Assembly (NCBI GenBank): GCA_025890175.1
Contig: JANPYM010000014.1
Coordinates: forward strand, 257,052-321,051
Reading direction: 5' to 3'
Source of the DNA: Ciborinia camelliae
Lineage: Eukaryota > Ascomycota > Leotiomycetes > Helotiales > Sclerotiniaceae
Length of the DNA stretch: 64,000 nucleotides
Shown: positions 33,861-45,429 of the stretch, one piece after another
Numbering within the stretch: the first letter of the stretch is position 1
Layout: each line of letters begins with the position of its first letter
The notes under the pieces: generated by a model
Database searches by the model: none
The model's input: only the letters and a program-made list of their open reading frames with translations
Told to the model about the DNA's origin: nothing
Position numbers and translations under genes: made by a program

Positions 33861-36800
33861 ATGCATATCTGGGCGGGCTCAGGCTCTTCTTCCAACGGAA
33901 AAGATACTGTTCGACGAAAAACAAGGACTCCCAAAAAGACTGCCAAGAGTCTCAGGAAGAGAAAAAGTAGTGCGAAAATTGGATTGGGACTGGATGGCTC
34001 GTATTCCAATGAAGAGGTTGTGACATTGAGTGCGTGTCCAAGCCCCAGTCCAAGTCCCAGTCCGAGTCCGAGAAGAGACTCGGGATTAGGCTCTGAAATG
34101 GAGTCCGAAGACTCGATTCATACTATTACACCTTATGATGTTGAGGAAAATATTGTTAAGCCTCTAAATGTTGGATCGCTTGATAGTGATTTGAGAAACG
34201 TGGATACGACTTGGAGGTTCGAAGATGATTTGAAGAAGTTCCATGAAAAGAAGATGGATAAGGATCTTCATGATGGTTTGGATTTTTCAACTCCAACAAA
34301 GTCAAAGGGGAAGGATGTCACACTGATAGACTCAGATGATGCGAATGAAGAGAGTCTAGATGATTTTTCTTCTTCATTTATTGGTGTCGGTCATATGATT
34401 GCGGGTAAGAGACAGAATGAGAGACAAACTAGGGATTCGGATGGCGATGTATTCATCTCATGTAGTCAGGTTGGGATCAAGAAAATGAGTCCAAAAGATC
34501 TACCACGATTGAACACCGTTGGACTTAGACGAGATGAACACCTGGACGATGATATCAAGTCTGTTGATAACTCCTTGGGTGTATCACAAGATGACAACCG
34601 CGACACTATCCTGGATTTCTCAAAGAAAGTACCAGATATCATACGTGAAGTTGAGCAAAGTCTCAGTACCTCTCCACTTCGTTTCTGTAGAAGCGATGCT
34701 CCATCACCTAATCTGGAGGTTCTGGGAGAGGCAACTTCGCTCAAAGAAATTGAGTTCTGTGCGAGTGGACTTAAGGATCATAGTGCGGACAAGGTTGAAA
34801 GGAGTCTTGCGTTGGAGGGTTCGGAGGTAAGCTTGGATGGCTCGGCTCAGATAGAGGATGGAAATGCTACTGCGAGTCTTGAGGGATTTTCAAGTAATCT
34901 TGGAAGTCCCCTTTCATTGTTGGTAATTGGAAATAATAAGGTAGATCCTTTCGCCGCAAAAGATGGAACGTTTATCTCATCTTCGAATTTGAGTGTCAGT
35001 GGCTCGGTTGAGACTGAGAATAAGTATGAGTATGATGAGAAATCTCTATCTATCCAAGGAAATTTCATCTCATCACCAGAAAGTCGACATCGAAAACTAG
35101 ACTGGGGATTTTCCGATGTTGAAAATGATGAGGCTCTACCAAGTTACAAGGAGAACTGCAAAGAACCGGTCGTCGAATTTGATGATGACCGCGATATTGC
35201 GAGTTCTGAGCAGTTTTCGCCTGTTAATAAGGGTGTTATATTGTCAATGACACCTAAGCATTCCGGTCATTACACCATCAAAGGCAAAGGTAGTAAACCA
35301 TCCACAAGTCACCACGCAAGTATCTTTAGTTCACTCGGACCGGATTATGCTGAGACTTTAGATGGCAATGAGCCGGAGGAAAGTTTAATCGTAGGAGAAA
35401 GATCTCGTGGGATAGAAGTTGAGATTGATGAAAAAGAACGACGATATCTTCCTGAGATGGGACGGAAGATGAGGAGAAAAAATCCAGAGTTGCTTGGACC
35501 GATGGTTGGTGAGAATGAAAGGGGTTTTATGGGGACTTCTCAGGATAAGGTTGATGAAGGTATGTTTTTCTGATATTGGCATTGCATGAATTTGGGATGA
35601 TATTAATGAAACAATATAATAGCTAAAACTATATGCCACTTGATTCCTCAAATGGACGGTTCTGATTTACCACCATTGCCAGCCGTCGACCCAGTCCCAG
35701 TTGAACGAATTTGGTCCCCGTCACCTCGCAAGAGACTTCAAAAAGTAAATCGATCGAAATCACCAAGTTCGACGATGAAATCCTCCAGTTCTTCGTTGAG
35801 GAGACGTTTCCAAGATTCAAGGACCGAAGGAATGGAGGGAGAGATTCGACATCTGAGAATAGAAGTTGGGCAATTGAAGAATACGGTTGATGAACTGGCA
35901 AAGGAATTTAAGGAGGTAAGAATTAAGGAAGAGAAAGGATGTGAGACTGTGGTGCGTATGGACGAGAAAATAAAGGGGGTTTGGGCAGCGATGTATGGGA
36001 AGGGTTGGGATGGAGAGAAAGTGGACGAGGATGGGGAAGACTGGAAAGATAGGGAGGAGGTGGGATGGACGAGGGAAGTCAGAGACGTGGGATTACTGAG
36101 GGTGGTAGGAAGAATGAAGAGGGAAAGAGACGAGGAAAGGAAAGAGCACGATGAAAATCATATATTCTTGAAGGATGAAGGAATCGAACCTTATGAGATG
36201 GATTTGATGTTACCGATTCCGACCGAGCCCGAGTCGAAAAGTACGGACAAGGGTAAAGATAAAGGCAAAGGCAAAGAAGTGATGATAACAAATCATCCAA
36301 TTCCTTCCGAAGAAATGTTGGACCTTCATTATGAGAGGAAGAGTTCTCAAAATGATGTTAAAACGTTTGGGGATATAGCTAGTAGGGATATGTTGGAAAG
36401 TGGGCTTGGGGATGAGGGTAAGGGTTTGAATATGGAGTATAGAGTTGAGATGGATGAGGGGGTGGGATTTGAGTCAGAGTTTGAGGATGGAAATAAATTG
36501 ACTGGAGAGAAAATGGAGAGTATTGGCACGCTTTTGGGTTTGAACGAGCCGAAAAGGAATGAAAAGAAAGAAATACTTGGGAACATTGCCCAGGTAGCGG
36601 GGGCGGAAATACCACCGGCGGATTTTACTTCGAAGGCTAGACTCAAGGGGATGCCCAGCAGTAAGGGGAAGAGGAAGGGGAAGAAATTTGACCAGGAAAT
36701 CGTTGATAAGTGGTATAATGAAGAAAGGGGTTCAAAAGTGGCTGAGGAGGATAAACCCGACTGGTATCGTGTGGAGCTTGAGAAAATTAACAAAGACCGG

Positions 36801-37442
36801 AAAGTTTTCAAGCACTTTAGAGGAGAGGGTAAACCCCATTTGGAGTTTAACTACATCGATTATAAGACCGGAAATCATACGGATATTAAGTACATCGATC
36901 AACACGGAGATTTTATGGATCGGAAAGAGGCTTTCAACGAAAAACAAAAGGATGTTATGAGAGATCCAAAGGGTATAAATATCGAGGAAAGGGGGAGAGA
37001 TGCTAGTCCCTTTTTCCTTCAAAATGAATTACTCGAAGAAGCAAAGTTTGCAAAGAGGGTTGAAGATTCGATGAGAGATTTGTTGAAGACGCAGGAGGCG
37101 GAAAGACGGGCGGATTTAGAGGAGATTAAAAGACTTGGGGGGATGGTGGAGGAGTTAAGGGGGTTGGTGTTGAAGGGGAACCGTGATTCGAAGAAAGAGG
37201 AACTTGAAGGGGTGAGAGAGGGGACTTTTGGTTGTGGATGCGGAAGCGGAAGCGGAAGCGGGAAAGCGGGCAATGTGGCGAATATGAGGGAGAGGGATGT
37301 TTGTGGTTATGGTGAGATTTTGGATGGGGATGGGGATGGGGATAGTGAGGAAGAGGTTGGAGATGGGGATGCGAATGTGAATGCGAATGGAAAGAGCTTT
37401 TGGGATTGGGTTGGGGGTGGAATTTTATGGAGACAGGATTGA
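33861..37442 (+). CDS. Large acidic coiled-coil protein, unknown function
   Basis: Model join(33861..35559, 35623..37442), 1172 aa. The start is the ATG of MHIWAG. The 63-nt intron has GTATGT/TAG ends and phase 1 fits. The N terminus is basic (KTRTPKKTAKSLRKRKSS), followed by an SPSPSPSPSP run near residue 65 and a long Ser/Asp/Glu-rich region that looks disordered. A coiled-coil-like segment lies near residues 636-672 (EIRHLRIEVGQLKNTVDELAK) and another near 1056-1086 (EAERRADLEEIKRLGGMVEE). Between them a segment with KFDQEIVDKWYNEERGS and HLEFNYIDYKTGNHTDIKYID looks more ordered. The C terminus ends FWDWVGGGILW, an aromatic hydrophobic tip. The domain arrangement suggests a structural or scaffold role, possibly cytoskeletal, but no family is recognised. 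Confidence 0.78.
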
Positions 37443-39336
37443 GATGTGTATAGATAAGAATGGGGGACGTCTTTCAATAAAACAGGTCCACATGAGAAAA
37501 AAAAAAAGAGAAAGAGAAAGGTCAATGGACAGAGAGGCTTTATGTAGGGATGGATTATTATTCCTTCATTTGCTTAATTATTGGAGGGAAGGGGGGGAGG
37601 GGGGGTATTGGTATGGATAATATCCGATGGTTTAGATTGGAATTGTTATTAGATTTTCGAAGGACTCATGGGGTTTTGTTTGGCGGGGAAGGGGAAGGAG
37701 ATAAGAGGAAAAGGGAAGGGGAAGGAAAGGGAAGGAAAGTTTTATAGGTTTAGATTAGAGGGATAGAGGGATAGACGGAAAAGGAGGGAATGGAATGACA
37801 TTGTATTGGTTGGGATTAATGAATGAATAGCATACATATAATAGAAGTATGGAAATGGAGATTCTAATATCGATGAGTATAGGTACTAGTATATATTTAA
37901 GAGTTGTTTAGGTGAGTGAGGTGTGGAGTGTGAATTGTGAAGTGTGGATTGAATTGAGAGAAGCTGGATGAACAGTAAATTGGGGTAAGTGAAGCAAATG
38001 AGTTGGGAGGATGAATAACTATATAAATGAATAAGTAGGTAGGTAGGTAGGTACCTATCTAGGCATCATAAAGAAAATACCGGATATCATACTATTTCCC
38101 AGTAATTAGATGCTTATGGGGCTATAGAAGAAAGGGGTAACTGGAGAAACTGGAGAATCTGGTGTTGAGGAGAGTGGGATTCTGTATTGCTGTATTTATT
38201 TGTTTATTTTTTTGTCTGTTTGTTATGATCCATGGATGGATTGTGTGGGTTGGTTGGTAGGTTAATAGGTGGGTAGATGGGTATTGGTTAGGTATGATCT
38301 ATCTATCTACTTAACTCGTTGTATGTATTCGTAGCTGATTCATCCACCCCTTTACTTGCATATCTACCTGAACCGCTGTATATATTCGCATTTAATTCAT
38401 CCACCCCTTTCCTTACATATTCACCCGACTCGTACCCCTCACCGATTCTGCCCCCCCCCCCTTAACTTACAAAGTTTCCTGCTTAGCATGCCTGCTTAGC
38501 ATCTCCCCCCTTTCTTTCTTTTCCTTTTTTTCCTTTGCCCTCTCCCCTCTCTCCTCTCCCCTTCCCCTTCCCCTACCAGATATTTATATACATACCTAAG
38601 TAGATATGATATACCGTTTCTAAACTTACCTTCTAAATACCTAGGTAGGTAGGTAGTTTAACAAGACACTTGCGGCGCTAAGTGTGGAGGGATTAGGATG
38701 AGGATTAGGAGTGGGAGTGGGAGTAGGAGGAGGAGGAGGAGGAGGAGGAGGGGTAGGAGTGGGAGTGGGAGTAGGAGTAGGATAGGAGAGGATAGGATGA
38801 ATAAGTGGGATATGTACCTGAGATAAAGGAAATATATGATGGGATGGGATGGGATAGGATAGGATAGGATAGGATAGGCTGGGATTTAGGAGGGAATGTG
38901 TTTTATAATAGAATAAAAGGAAATAGGAAATGGAGATTTGGGGAAGGAGGTTAGACGAGTGAAGATGAATGAAGATAAAGATGAAGATGAATACAATGCC
39001 TTCCACGGTACCTAGGTACTTACATTGAAAATATCCCGAGGTTGAATAGGTTTAAAAATCTAGGGGTGTATCACCTCGCGTGTGGTGTGTTTAACGTATT
39101 GTATTTGCGGGTAGCGCTGATAATAGACGTTCTATCGCTCAATATACCGCCTTCTCCCCTACCATGCATGCATAGCTAGCCAATCCACCCGAAGCAAAAA
39201 ATAGCATATGTTGACGCCATGTAAACTCCATTTTTTAATTCCCGTTTCCCTTCCATTTAGTGCATGTACTCCTTTAGAAGCAAACCCAAATCCTGCATGT
39301 AATACACATTCCTCCATCTCTCAATGCTATAAACGA
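37443..39336. other. 1.9-kb intergenic region between convergent genes
   Basis: 3' flanks of the 1172-aa protein gene (+) and FEN1 (-). It holds purine-rich tracts (37490-37520, 37560-37740), an AGGT run near 38037, poly-C near 38451 and GGAGGA/GGAGTGG repeats near 38700-38790. The ORF at 38641-39006 is a translation of these. Confidence 0.55.
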
Positions 39337-40705
39337 CTAAGCAGTACCCCTAGGCTTTGCCTTGGCTTTTGCTTTCTCCTTCTTCTCCTCCTTAACCTTC
39401 TTCTTCTTCGCCTCATTCTTTTCGTCATTTTTGCGTTTCAAATTTGCCCTCTCTTCATCTGTTTTAGGGATTGGTTTGAAGAATCCCTCGAGTCTAGCCT
39501 GTTGCGACGATTTCAAATTTTTGGTAAGCTTTTGAGCAGCGCTGCGGACACGGTCTTCGGAGAAACCTTTTTCTACAACGAGAAATTTGACGAGACCTTC
39601 GATATCGGGGGCTTCCCATTTAAAGTCACAATCTTCGTGATCAGGGGGGCAGACATCGGGTTTGAAAAAGAGTTCCCGGGCATCTTGGTAGGGCCAGTCA
39701 GCAGGAATGGTGTAGCGTTCCTTTTTGTCGGCGGTGATCCATGCGACGAGGGTTTCGAGATCGCCATGTTCGCGGATGAGTTTGAGGGCGGTGTGGGGGC
39801 CGATTTTGGGAATAGGGTCAAGGTAGTCGCAACCGAGGAGAATACAAAGATCTACAAACTGCCGGGTTATTTTAGCATTGAGTTGTGTCTGGGGTATCAA
39901 GTGGAGGGGATTCCTTACTTGTTTGCGATCCATATTTAAACCTGTGAGAACTTTCTCCAAACTAACTTCTTGAATGGGTTCCTTGCGCTGCTCACTGAAC
40001 GTGAGATGTCGAAGGAGAATAGGAGAATCAAAACATAATGTATCCATATCCTCACTCGCTGCCGCATAAACCTTCCCCGCTCTGGCCAACGCAGCACATT
40101 GTGCCTCTGCCTCCGTTGGCGCAATAATGTATGGAATACCCATCAACTTCAACAGTTTCTGACACTCCGCATTATGCTCTCTAGTAACCCTAACCGTTCT
40201 CCTTGAGAACTTCTCAATATCCTCTGCAGTACCGGTTTCCTTAGCTTCCTCTAGTCCTTCTGTTGCGGTTGCTTTACGCTGGAAACGTTTTGCCAATTCG
40301 CCGGACTTGAGTTTTGGTGGTGCACCATCGAATACGTAGACGGGTTTTATGCCATTGTCGACAATGCGAAGAGTACGGTAGAACATGCCCATTAAATGGG
40401 AGGTGGTTTCGCCTTCTTCGTTGGTGAGCATTTCACCTCCAGAGCGGACGGCGATGAGGAAACTATAGATAGACATTGATCTGGCGGATATTAATATTCA
40501 GAATGTATAGATAGATATTACTGCAGAAATTACATACGCATCCTAGGAAAAAGGTCAGTCATTTGCGCAAAAGTAAATACCTACATAATAACAGAGAGCT
40601 ACTTACAATAGCTACTTTCCTACCGAATTGGTTTTTGATTTCTCCTTCTTTAACAGCATCAGGAGCTTCATCCTTGATGATGGACATCAATTGTTTGATA
40701 CCCAT
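39337..40705 (-). CDS. FEN1: Flap endonuclease 1 (FEN1/Rad27), four exons
   Basis: Model complement(join(39337..39858, 39919..40480, 40538..40542, 40607..40705)), 395 aa, the usual FEN1 length. Exon 1 gives [15 protein letters not shown] to GRKVAI. A 5-nt exon (GATGC) gives D34 and most of the Ala codon, and exon 3 continues [12 protein letters not shown]. Catalytic acidic residues are visible: D34, D86 (VFDG), the E158/E160 pair (EAEAQC), D179/D181 (EDMDTL) and D233 (LLGCDYLDP, followed by the H2[11 protein letters not shown]). The PCNA-binding PIP box is [10 protein letters not shown] near residue 345, and a Lys-rich nuclear-localisation tail follows. The enzyme removes 5' flaps in Okazaki-fragment maturation and long-patch base excision repair. 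The last intron (39859-39918) is 60 nt and stopless, so its retention would insert 20 residues before D233. Confidence 0.95.
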
Positions 40706-41391
40706 GATTGCGGTGGTATTGTATCAAAGCGTTGATGTTTAATTTTGGGTTGAGTTGTGAAAAGTTAAGGAAGAATACTTTTGATTTAGATTTGGTAGAT
40801 TTTGGAGTTGACGCGGGTTGACGTGCATTGAAGCGCGATGGATCTTCACGCGTTGAGTGGTTTAAGCCTTAGGCAGCAGGCGCTATAATTTCACCTGCCC
40901 AGGTGGAGGCACCTGACCCTTTTGCGGACCGATGCGGGGGAAGATCTCTCGGGGCCGCTTAGTAACTTTATTATACCTACCTGATTAGTAATCCAATCAC
41001 AATCCAATCAAATCCAATCCAATCAACTATCAAAATTCACTGGTAATGTGATATGGGAATAGAAATATTTGTCAACCTGTTTTATTAGTTCATACTCTAC
41101 ATCCCATCTACACCTTCATGATTATTTACTTACCATCTTGGTGCGCACTGCGCACTATGCATTCAGCTTATGGTTGAATTCAATTCAATATGTTCATATA
41201 GGTACGGATACGGATAGACAGCCGTTTGTATCCGAGCACACCTCGGAGCTCCAAATCTACCTAGGCAGATGAATGATGGCCCGGATTAGCTCATAACTTT
41301 AATACATCCGGGGAAGTGTTTATACTCAACACCCCCTCTTACATTTTATTGATCTTCAAGTAATAATATAGCTCATTTGAAGAACTTCAAG
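40706..41391. promoter_or_regulatory. Divergent promoter between FEN1 and GCDH
   Basis: A 686-bp head-to-head intergenic region shared by FEN1 (-) and glutaryl-CoA dehydrogenase (+). It contains ACGCGT at 40848-40853 and GACGCGG near 40810 close to the FEN1 side. The ORF at 41069-41272 is not supported. Confidence 0.6.
40848..40853. promoter_or_regulatory. MCB element (ACGCGT) upstream of FEN1
   Basis: ACGCGT about 145 bp before the FEN1 start codon. MCB sites recruit MBF and give G1/S expression of replication genes in yeasts (established). Use at this locus is inference from position. Confidence 0.5.
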
Positions 41392-42800
41392 ATGTACAGA
41401 CCTTTATTACGAAATGCAAGCAGACAATTGGCAAACACGAGACCGATAGCTGTTATTTCGAGGGGTTTCGCTGCTCATGCTACCCCGCAACCGTTTGATT
41501 GGAAAGATCCTCTGGGTGCAAAACATTTATTTACGGAGGAAGAAATAGCTATTTCAGAGACGGCGGAGCAGTACTGTCAGGAACGGATGCTACCTCGAGT
41601 TTTGCGTAAGTTTGTTCATTGTATTCTTGGAGCGCAAGCTGAATGAGGGGTGAAATAGAGGCATACCGAGACGAACATTATGACAGAAAAATACTTGAGG
41701 AAATGGGAGAATTGGGGTTGTTAGGGGCCACGATTAATGGTTATGATTGTGCCGGTATATCGAATGTTGCTTCGGGACTTATTACAAAGGCGGTTGAACG
41801 AGTCGATAGTGGATATCGATCCGGAATGTCAGTACAGTCTTCGTTGGTAATGGGTGGCATCGATGAATTTGGCACACAAGAACAAAAGGACAAATACTTG
41901 CCAAAATTGGCAAAGGGAAAGTTGTTGGGTTGTTTTGGTTTGACGGAGCCAAATCATGGTAGCGATCCTGGATCCATGGAGACAACGGCGAAACCGCATC
42001 CTACAAAGAAGGGGTATTATTCAATATCAGGGGCTAAGACATGGATCACAAACTCTCCAATTGCAGATGTATTATTGGTATGGGCCAAGTTAAAGGAGAC
42101 TGGCAAGATTAGAGGTTTTATCATCGACCGAGCGGATTGTCCACCAGGAACTTTAGAGACACCTGCTTTGAAGGATAAGAATGGACTACGAGCTTCCCTG
42201 ACTGGCATGATCCACCTTGATGAGTGTCCAGTACCCGAGGAAAATATGTTTCAAGGAGTCGAAGGTCTTCGAGGTCCATTTACTTGTCTGAATAGTGCTA
42301 GATATGGCATTGCCTGGGGAATGACTGGAGCACTGGAGGATTGTATCGATCGAGCTAGAACATATGCTCTTGAGCGAAAACAATTCAAAGGTAACCCGCT
42401 CGCCAAGTATCAACTCGTCCAGAAGAAACTCGCAGATGCCGTCTCAGATGCAGCTTTTGGTACACTTGCTTGTGTTCAAGTGGGAAGACTCAAGGATAAG
42501 GGAGAAGCAGCACCAGAGATGATCAGTATGATAAAGAGACAGAATTGCGATGCTGCACTTCGAAATGCGAGGACATTACAGGAGATATTTGGTGGAAATG
42601 CTGCGAGTGATGAGTATGGTATTGGAAGACATGTTTCGAATTTGTTCGTCACACAAACTTATGAGGGACAAAGTGATATTCATTGTAAGATTGCCTCGAC
42701 CTTTTGTTCTTGTTACATGACGTGATTCGATTAGATGCTGACAAATATATTAGGTCTGATTCTCGGAAGAGCAATCACTGGTATCCAAGCATTTTGTTGA
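41392..42800 (+). CDS. GCDH: Glutaryl-CoA dehydrogenase, mitochondrial
   Basis: Model join(41392..41605, 41659..42684, 42754..42800), 428 aa. The phase-1 introns of 53 and 69 nt both restore family residues (VLQAYRDEHY at the first join, HCLILGRAITGIQAF at the second). The N terminus is a mitochondrial presequence (MYRPLLRNASRQLANTRPIA, rich in Arg, no acid). The acyl-CoA dehydrogenase fold is evident from GCFGLTEPNHGSDP (FAD/substrate loop), KTWITNSPIADV, TCLNSARYGIAWG and QEIFGGNAA. The catalytic base is the Glu of TYEGQSDIH (E407), the position used in GCDH-type enzymes. It oxidatively decarboxylates glutaryl-CoA to crotonyl-CoA in lysine and tryptophan breakdown, passing electrons to ETF. 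The match to GCDH rather than other acyl-CoA dehydrogenases rests on the YEG(Q/T).DIH block and length. Confidence 0.93.
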
Positions 42801-44513
42801 TTGAACTGAGCTGAGCTGCGGGAGTTGAGTCGAGTGGGTTAGTGAGTTGGAAATATATATAATATTGATTGAGCTACCTAATGTAGAAGTAAAAGTAGAA
42901 TGCCCATCAAGGTGTCGGTCGATTCCAGATCCTTGGTAGGAAGCTTTCTTTGTAGAAAATGGTGAATAGGAAAGAACCTTGGAAGAATTGACAGGTTGTT
43001 CCATTAAGGACCTCGGTGCCTATTTGTTTGACCAAATACCTAAATATCGATAATGTCTTGAGCTTGCAGGTGGTGCAGCTGATCTCGTATACAGTATCTT
43101 GTCTAATATGAAACATGAAATGGCCGAAAACATTTGACATTTCGTTCCAAGCCAAGGAGAGAAGGTTTTGATAGTTGCCACCATTCGGACTTCTTCGGGT
43201 GGTGAAAGAAGATACCTGGGTCCACGGGTACCTAAGGTAGGTCCTGTAGGCCTCATGCAGGTAAGGTAGGTATCCGAAGCGTCAAGATTTATGTTTCGTA
43301 AATGAATTTAAGATAGGTAATGCTGATAGCCTGATAGCCTCCGCTGCCAATTTTCCATTTGCCATTTGCCATTTGCCATTTGCCATTTGCCATTTGCCAT
43401 TTGCCATTTGCCATTTGCCATACGGCCCATACCTACCTTATTGCATTCGCCATTTCACTTTGATTGCTCACAATTGTAAAGGGTTGATAAGGTTAACTGA
43501 AGAAATTAATAATCATCAAGAGACTTCCAAGTGAATCCTTCACGTTCCATGATGTCGTAGACTGTAGTACACAGTACAGGATACCTACCTAATAAAATTG
43601 AACAAATGAACTCACTTCTTCTCTCCTTCTCATTTGCTACCAGAGGTGAATCATAAAATTAATTTTATCACTGAACCACATATCAATCATCAAAAAAGCC
43701 TTACGGAATCATTTCTTCACGCATTCACGGTGACTGGAATCGCCTAATCTGCCCAGCACCGACCGACCGATACTTCGCCGCTTCTTTGCAACCCCAATCT
43801 GCCAACTCAAACAAAAAAAGCCAAAGCACCACACACCTGAGTACGGCAACAACAACAAGGCAAAACCTTCAAAACGGCTGCCCAAATCTCAAATAAATAA
43901 TACCTACCTAACTACTAGGTAGTAAGAACATCCATTTAGAACGATACAGACGCAGACTTAAAACTCGCATTTGTGACTTCTGAATAAAACCTTACATTAA
44001 CAACTAATTCCAAAAATTTCCCACCTCTTCTTTTTCAACCTCCCCTACCTGGCCTACCTGGTATCTCCCCTCCCTACCTATACCTACCTGTAGGTACCAT
44101 AAGATCCTTCGACGACTCCAGTACAATCATCACAGCGTTGTGGTAGGTATGTACCTATTTCTTTTTCCTTCAAAAATTCCGACATCTTCTCTTTCGATGT
44201 ACCAACTTCCTACTCTCCTGTCTGTGGTATTTCTGTATACCTTCCAAAAAGTTATTAATAAAATTTACCTCTCTCATCTACCATTCTGTACCCACATTCT
44301 CTATCCTCTTCCGTCATCTTCGGCATAGCCGCTCGCGTGTTTTTTAGTTGTCGCTAACAACAAAATCGTGTCTACCAGAAATCCCAGCCCACTTACTCAC
44401 ACCAGTCCGTTAACTACTGCAACCTCGACAAAACCATCAACACATACTCATACTCATACTCGACAACCTTCCTACCATACACCACCCTCCACACACATAA
44501 TACATACTTCAAC
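42801..44513. other. 1.7-kb intergenic region, no gene seen
   Basis: 3' flank of GCDH, a TTTGCCA heptamer array, then C/T-rich and A-rich sequence leading into the E2 gene. ORFs at 42750-43256 (-) lie in the GCDH 3' flank and have no family signature. From 44000 onward the sequence looks like promoter and 5' leader. Confidence 0.5.
43358..43420. repeat. TTTGCCA heptamer, nine perfect copies
   Basis: 63 bp of exact TTTGCCA repeats preceded by one variant copy (TTTTCCA). Non-coding. Confidence 0.95.

Positions 44514-45429
<916 letters not shown>

Noticed and set aside
36079..37273. Minus-strand ORFs opposite the 1172-aa gene
   Set aside because: Shadows of an acidic, purine-rich coding strand.
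38641..39006. 121-aa minus-strand ORF with a Pro/Thr run
   Set aside because: Composed of GGAGGA and GGAGTGG repeats in the FEN1 3' flank.
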